From Verrucomicrobiota bacterium (GTDB taxonomy: Bacteria > Verrucomicrobiota > Kiritimatiellia > JAHIZV01), in the NCBI GenBank assembly GCA_018814445.1, contig JAHIZV010000149.1:1-48071 (forward strand): a DNA stretch of 48,071 nucleotides, given 5' to 3'. Below are positions 45,830-48,071 of this stretch, piece by piece; position 1 is the first letter of the stretch, and each line of letters starts with the position of its first letter. Under the pieces are notes generated by a model. The model saw only the letters and a program-made list of their open reading frames with translations. It made no database searches and was not told the DNA's origin. A program made the position numbers and the translations under genes.

Positions 45830-45938
45830 GCTTCTTCCTCCATCTTTGACGATTTGAAGCTCGTAATAACGTATCAGTATTTGTCGACTACGCAATTCAA
45901 AACGGGGGCGAGAAATCCGGGAAGGACGTGCGAAAGGT

Positions 45939-46295
45939 CTAAATCGCTGTCAAGCCTGTCACGAAGATCAGGAGAATGAATACCAGGATCCCGGCTAACC
46001 CTATAGACATGTATGGGAGCGGGCTGCCATCTATCTTCCGCCTTTCCAGTTTGGAGAAGATGGCCAGCACAGCAAGGACGAGGGATATAACCAGGACGCC
46101 CAGGAATGCGATCCTGTTCTGGGTTAAGTGAGGAACCGGCCCCGCGCCGGGCGACCCGGAACCATGCACGGCCGCAGGGCCGACGATCGGGAAGATCATG
46201 CAAAGGAACAGGAACGAAACCCCCGAAACAACGGTCAACACACTCCCAATCACCGGCAGGGAGAAAAACGAACCTTCAAATCTTTCTTCAGTCAT
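45939..46295 (-). CDS. Small membrane protein, unknown
   Basis: 118 residues with three hydrophobic segments ([62 protein letters not shown]) separated by short polar loops. I do not recognise a family. AAGGA lies upstream of the ATG at a usable distance. It sits between two envelope-related genes on the same strand, so an envelope role is possible but unsupported. Confidence 0.6.
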   Translation of the reverse strand: MTEERFEGSFFSLPVIGSVLTVVSGVSFLFLCMIFPIVGPAAVHGSGSPGAGPVPHLTQNRIAFLGVLVISLVLAVLAIFSKLERRKIDGSPLPYMSIGLAGILVFILLIFVTGLTAI

Positions 46296-46416
46296 GGTCG
46301 ATTGTCCTTACTTTCTCGAAGCCCGGCATTCTACGGCAGCGTCCCGCGGACGTAAAGGACTACGTCCCCGGAGCGGCAGCACTCACATCATGGAGCGAGG
46401 CCGTCACATGACACCG

Positions 46417-48071
46417 TCACTCCACATTCAAACCTGCCAGGTAGTCGTTCAGAGCCTGACGTTTTTCATTCTCTTCCGTGCGCAAGGCATCAAGTTCAGT
46501 ATGGATGGCATCTACTTCGTTTTCCTGTTCGGCAAGCTTCCTCTCCCACCTCGAATACGTCTCCGAGTTGCGGGCCACAGTCTTCATGTTCTGCCGGACG
46601 CGCTCCTGATCCTGCGTGATCTCCTTCAGTCGGCGCTCCAGGGCCTCTCTCCGGGACTCGATCCTGTCGAGTTCCCGCTGACGGGCAACAAGTTCTTTCA
46701 GCGACTGCTGAAGTTTTGCTGAACCGGCCTTCTGTTTGAGATAGATCTCTATCGTCGAGACCCGCTGGTTCGACAGCACGACCTGCTGGTCAGCCAGGCG
46801 CTGCTCCTGAACAAGCAGTTCTGAGCTCTTCTCCGCCTTCAGATTCATCCTGAATCGGTAGAGATCACCCGTATCTTCTTTCGCTTTCTCCGGACTGACC
46901 AGATCCCACATGCGCCTCTTCGGATGTTCAACAAGAACGGTACGATCTTCATCACGCTTGTTCCGAACCTTGTATGTTGTCTTATCGACATACTTTCTCT
47001 TCAGAATCAGGGACCCGTGAACAATCTTCATCGAGACGATTTCTTCCGGATCGCTATCCCTCTCTTTGTCCACGTCTGTCGCGAGATCCAAAGCGTAGGA
47101 AAGGAGACGTTTCTCACCAATCTGCGTGTCCGGCATTCTCGCATCGCCGGCATAAATACCATCTTCGAAAACGGTTACCGGTCCCTGCATTAGATACAGA
47201 CCGGATGAGTTCTTGAGCTGCATGCCGTTAAGGGGATGCCGCGCGTCCACATCTTCGTTGTAGATCGACAACGCTTCCGCTTCCACGGATGCGTTTACGA
47301 TCGGAAGCATCGCCGACTTCTGGCGGGCGATGGTGATAGGTTCGGCAATGGCATACTCAAACAGTTCGCCCGACTCTCTTCCCGACGCGGCGGAGACGGC
47401 GCCTCTCTCGAATGCTTCCGCATTGATGCGGCCACCTCCACCGGCGGGCGCGGCCGCGACCATCGGGCGCCCGGCAAATACGCCGCGCATGGCCTTGCTT
47501 TGCATCCCGATGGACGAGTCAGCCTCTTCCATATCGGCCATAACCATATCGGCGGCGTACTCGGTCGGAACGACCGACTCGTAGAGATTCATCTGGACTT
47601 CCGGACGCTGAACGTAGATCGGATCATAGAGATTCTGAATAAAGGAGATCGGACGGCCCGACACCAGAGATACGGCAACATTCTCCCAGTCCTCGTCCGT
47701 GGTGTTCTCAACGTGAGCCCATCCCTGCAGGAAGGCCTTCTGACCATCCAGCACCATGCGGTAGCTGGTCTTCCATACTGGAGTCTCAAGCAGGTAGCCG
47801 ACGCGCACTTTGCGTTTTCCCTCTCCTCTGAATCCAAACCGCACGTTCTTCCTGCCCGTATCAAGCGTGTCGGCGAGAACGTCCAAAGCGGATTGAAGAT
47901 CCTCGCGCACGCCGTCATCGACAATATCCAACTGCTTGATGTCATCGAGCGAAATGCGCTGGATGCCAAGCCCTGCCGCCAGTGTCAGTAACTGTTCCTG
48001 AACCACGACGTCATCGTCCCTTTTCGTTTGAGTCTCCACGCCGAGGATTCGCCCTTCCAGATCAGAACCGC
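46417..48071 (-). CDS. DUF4139-type protein with coiled coil (5' end outside window)
   Basis: The frame is open to the right edge (GSDLEGRILGVETQT continues upstream of the ORF-track start), so the N-terminus is missing. The visible ~550 residues have the DUF4139 pattern: VRVGYLLETPVWKTSYRMVL, GWAHVENTTDEDWENVAVSLVSGRPISFIQNLYDP, later VYEKYEVRNKRDEDRT-like VRNKRDEDRTVLVEHP, and a long C-terminal coiled coil (LKELVARQRELDRIESRREALERRL). A basic/acidic low-complexity segment interrupts the middle. Members are often exported and of unknown function; no signal peptide can be seen because of truncation. Confidence 0.75.
   Translation of the reverse strand, partial: GSDLEGRILGVETQTKRDDDVVVQEQLLTLAAGLGIQRISLDDIKQLDIVDDGVREDLQSALDVLADTLDTGRKNVRFGFRGEGKRKVRVGYLLETPVWKTSYRMVLDGQKAFLQGWAHVENTTDEDWENVAVSLVSGRPISFIQNLYDPIYVQRPEVQMNLYESVVPTEYAADMVMADMEEADSSIGMQSKAMRGVFAGRPMVAAAPAGGGGRINAEAFERGAVSAASGRESGELFEYAIAEPITIARQKSAMLPIVNASVEAEALSIYNEDVDARHPLNGMQLKNSSGLYLMQGPVTVFEDGIYAGDARMPDTQIGEKRLLSYALDLATDVDKERDSDPEEIVSMKIVHGSLILKRKYVDKTTYKVRNKRDEDRTVLVEHPKRRMWDLVSPEKAKEDTGDLYRFRMNLKAEKSSELLVQEQRLADQQVVLSNQRVSTIEIYLKQKAGSAKLQQSLKELVARQRELDRIESRREALERRLKEITQDQERVRQNMKTVARNSETYSRWERKLAEQENEVDAIHTELDALRTEENEKRQALNDYLAGLNVE

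Noticed and set aside
46348-46367. Terminator after the DUF4139-type gene
   Set aside because: GGACGTA/TACGTCC forms a small hairpin, but there is no T tract on either strand.

Overview
This window looks like a bacterial chromosome segment carrying one integrated mobile island. Several features point to the PVC group, perhaps a Kiritimatiellota- or Verrucomicrobiota-like anaerobe. They are a four-helix-bundle protein with the PVC-style suffix domain, a secreted protein with the C-terminal domain common in those phyla, interspersed TTCCA..TGGAA palindromes, a Y-shaped 54-bp repeat, and an NrpR-type nitrogen regulator. The assignment is an inference from composition and families, not a measurement.

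Left chromosomal part (1-14175). The end of gltB and all of gltD come first, followed by a KaiC-like/PPDK-like fusion gene, gdhA and a divergent nrpR. Together these form a nitrogen-assimilation cluster with palindromic operator candidates between gdhA and nrpR. Next are a HAD phosphatase and a PAS-PAS hybrid histidine kinase. A tightly overlapping four-gene operon follows: C39-like peptidase, RLAN/RimK-like ATP-grasp, GCS2-type ligase and N-formylglutamate amidohydrolase. It looks like a pathway that makes and breaks a small peptide-like compound.

Island (about 14206-39583). An initiator tRNA gene is the attachment site. A 51-bp copy of its 3' end lies 25.3 kb away, next to a tyrosine integrase, and a 20-bp-plus sequence repeated inside both ends probably marks integrase arm sites. 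The left third of the island is unusual: 2-3 kb with no convincing genes beyond one small membrane ORF, filled with two families of structured repeats. It then carries a 1638-residue secreted esterase/Ig/beta-propeller protein and a replication/control module of primase-helicase, a Cys-rich small protein, AlpA-like and XRE regulators, and a small unknown. Last comes one long co-directional operon of AlpA-like HTH, PUA-like/Mrr nuclease, N6-adenine methyltransferase, PIN nuclease, PLD-SNF2 helicase, a helical protein starting Met-Gly, and a QueC-like PP-loop enzyme with an extra C-terminal module. It ends at a strong terminator. This operon is the best candidate for an undescribed defence system.

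Right chromosomal part (39584-48071). This part begins with the probable original terminator of the tRNA and a four-helix-bundle suffix protein. It then holds an iron block: FeoB split into membrane and GTPase proteins, a membrane-anchored DtxR/FeoA regulator, and a second, divergent DtxR regulator sharing a palindrome. The window ends with an OmpA-type protein with calcium-binding repeats, a small membrane protein and a DUF4139-type protein cut by the window edge.
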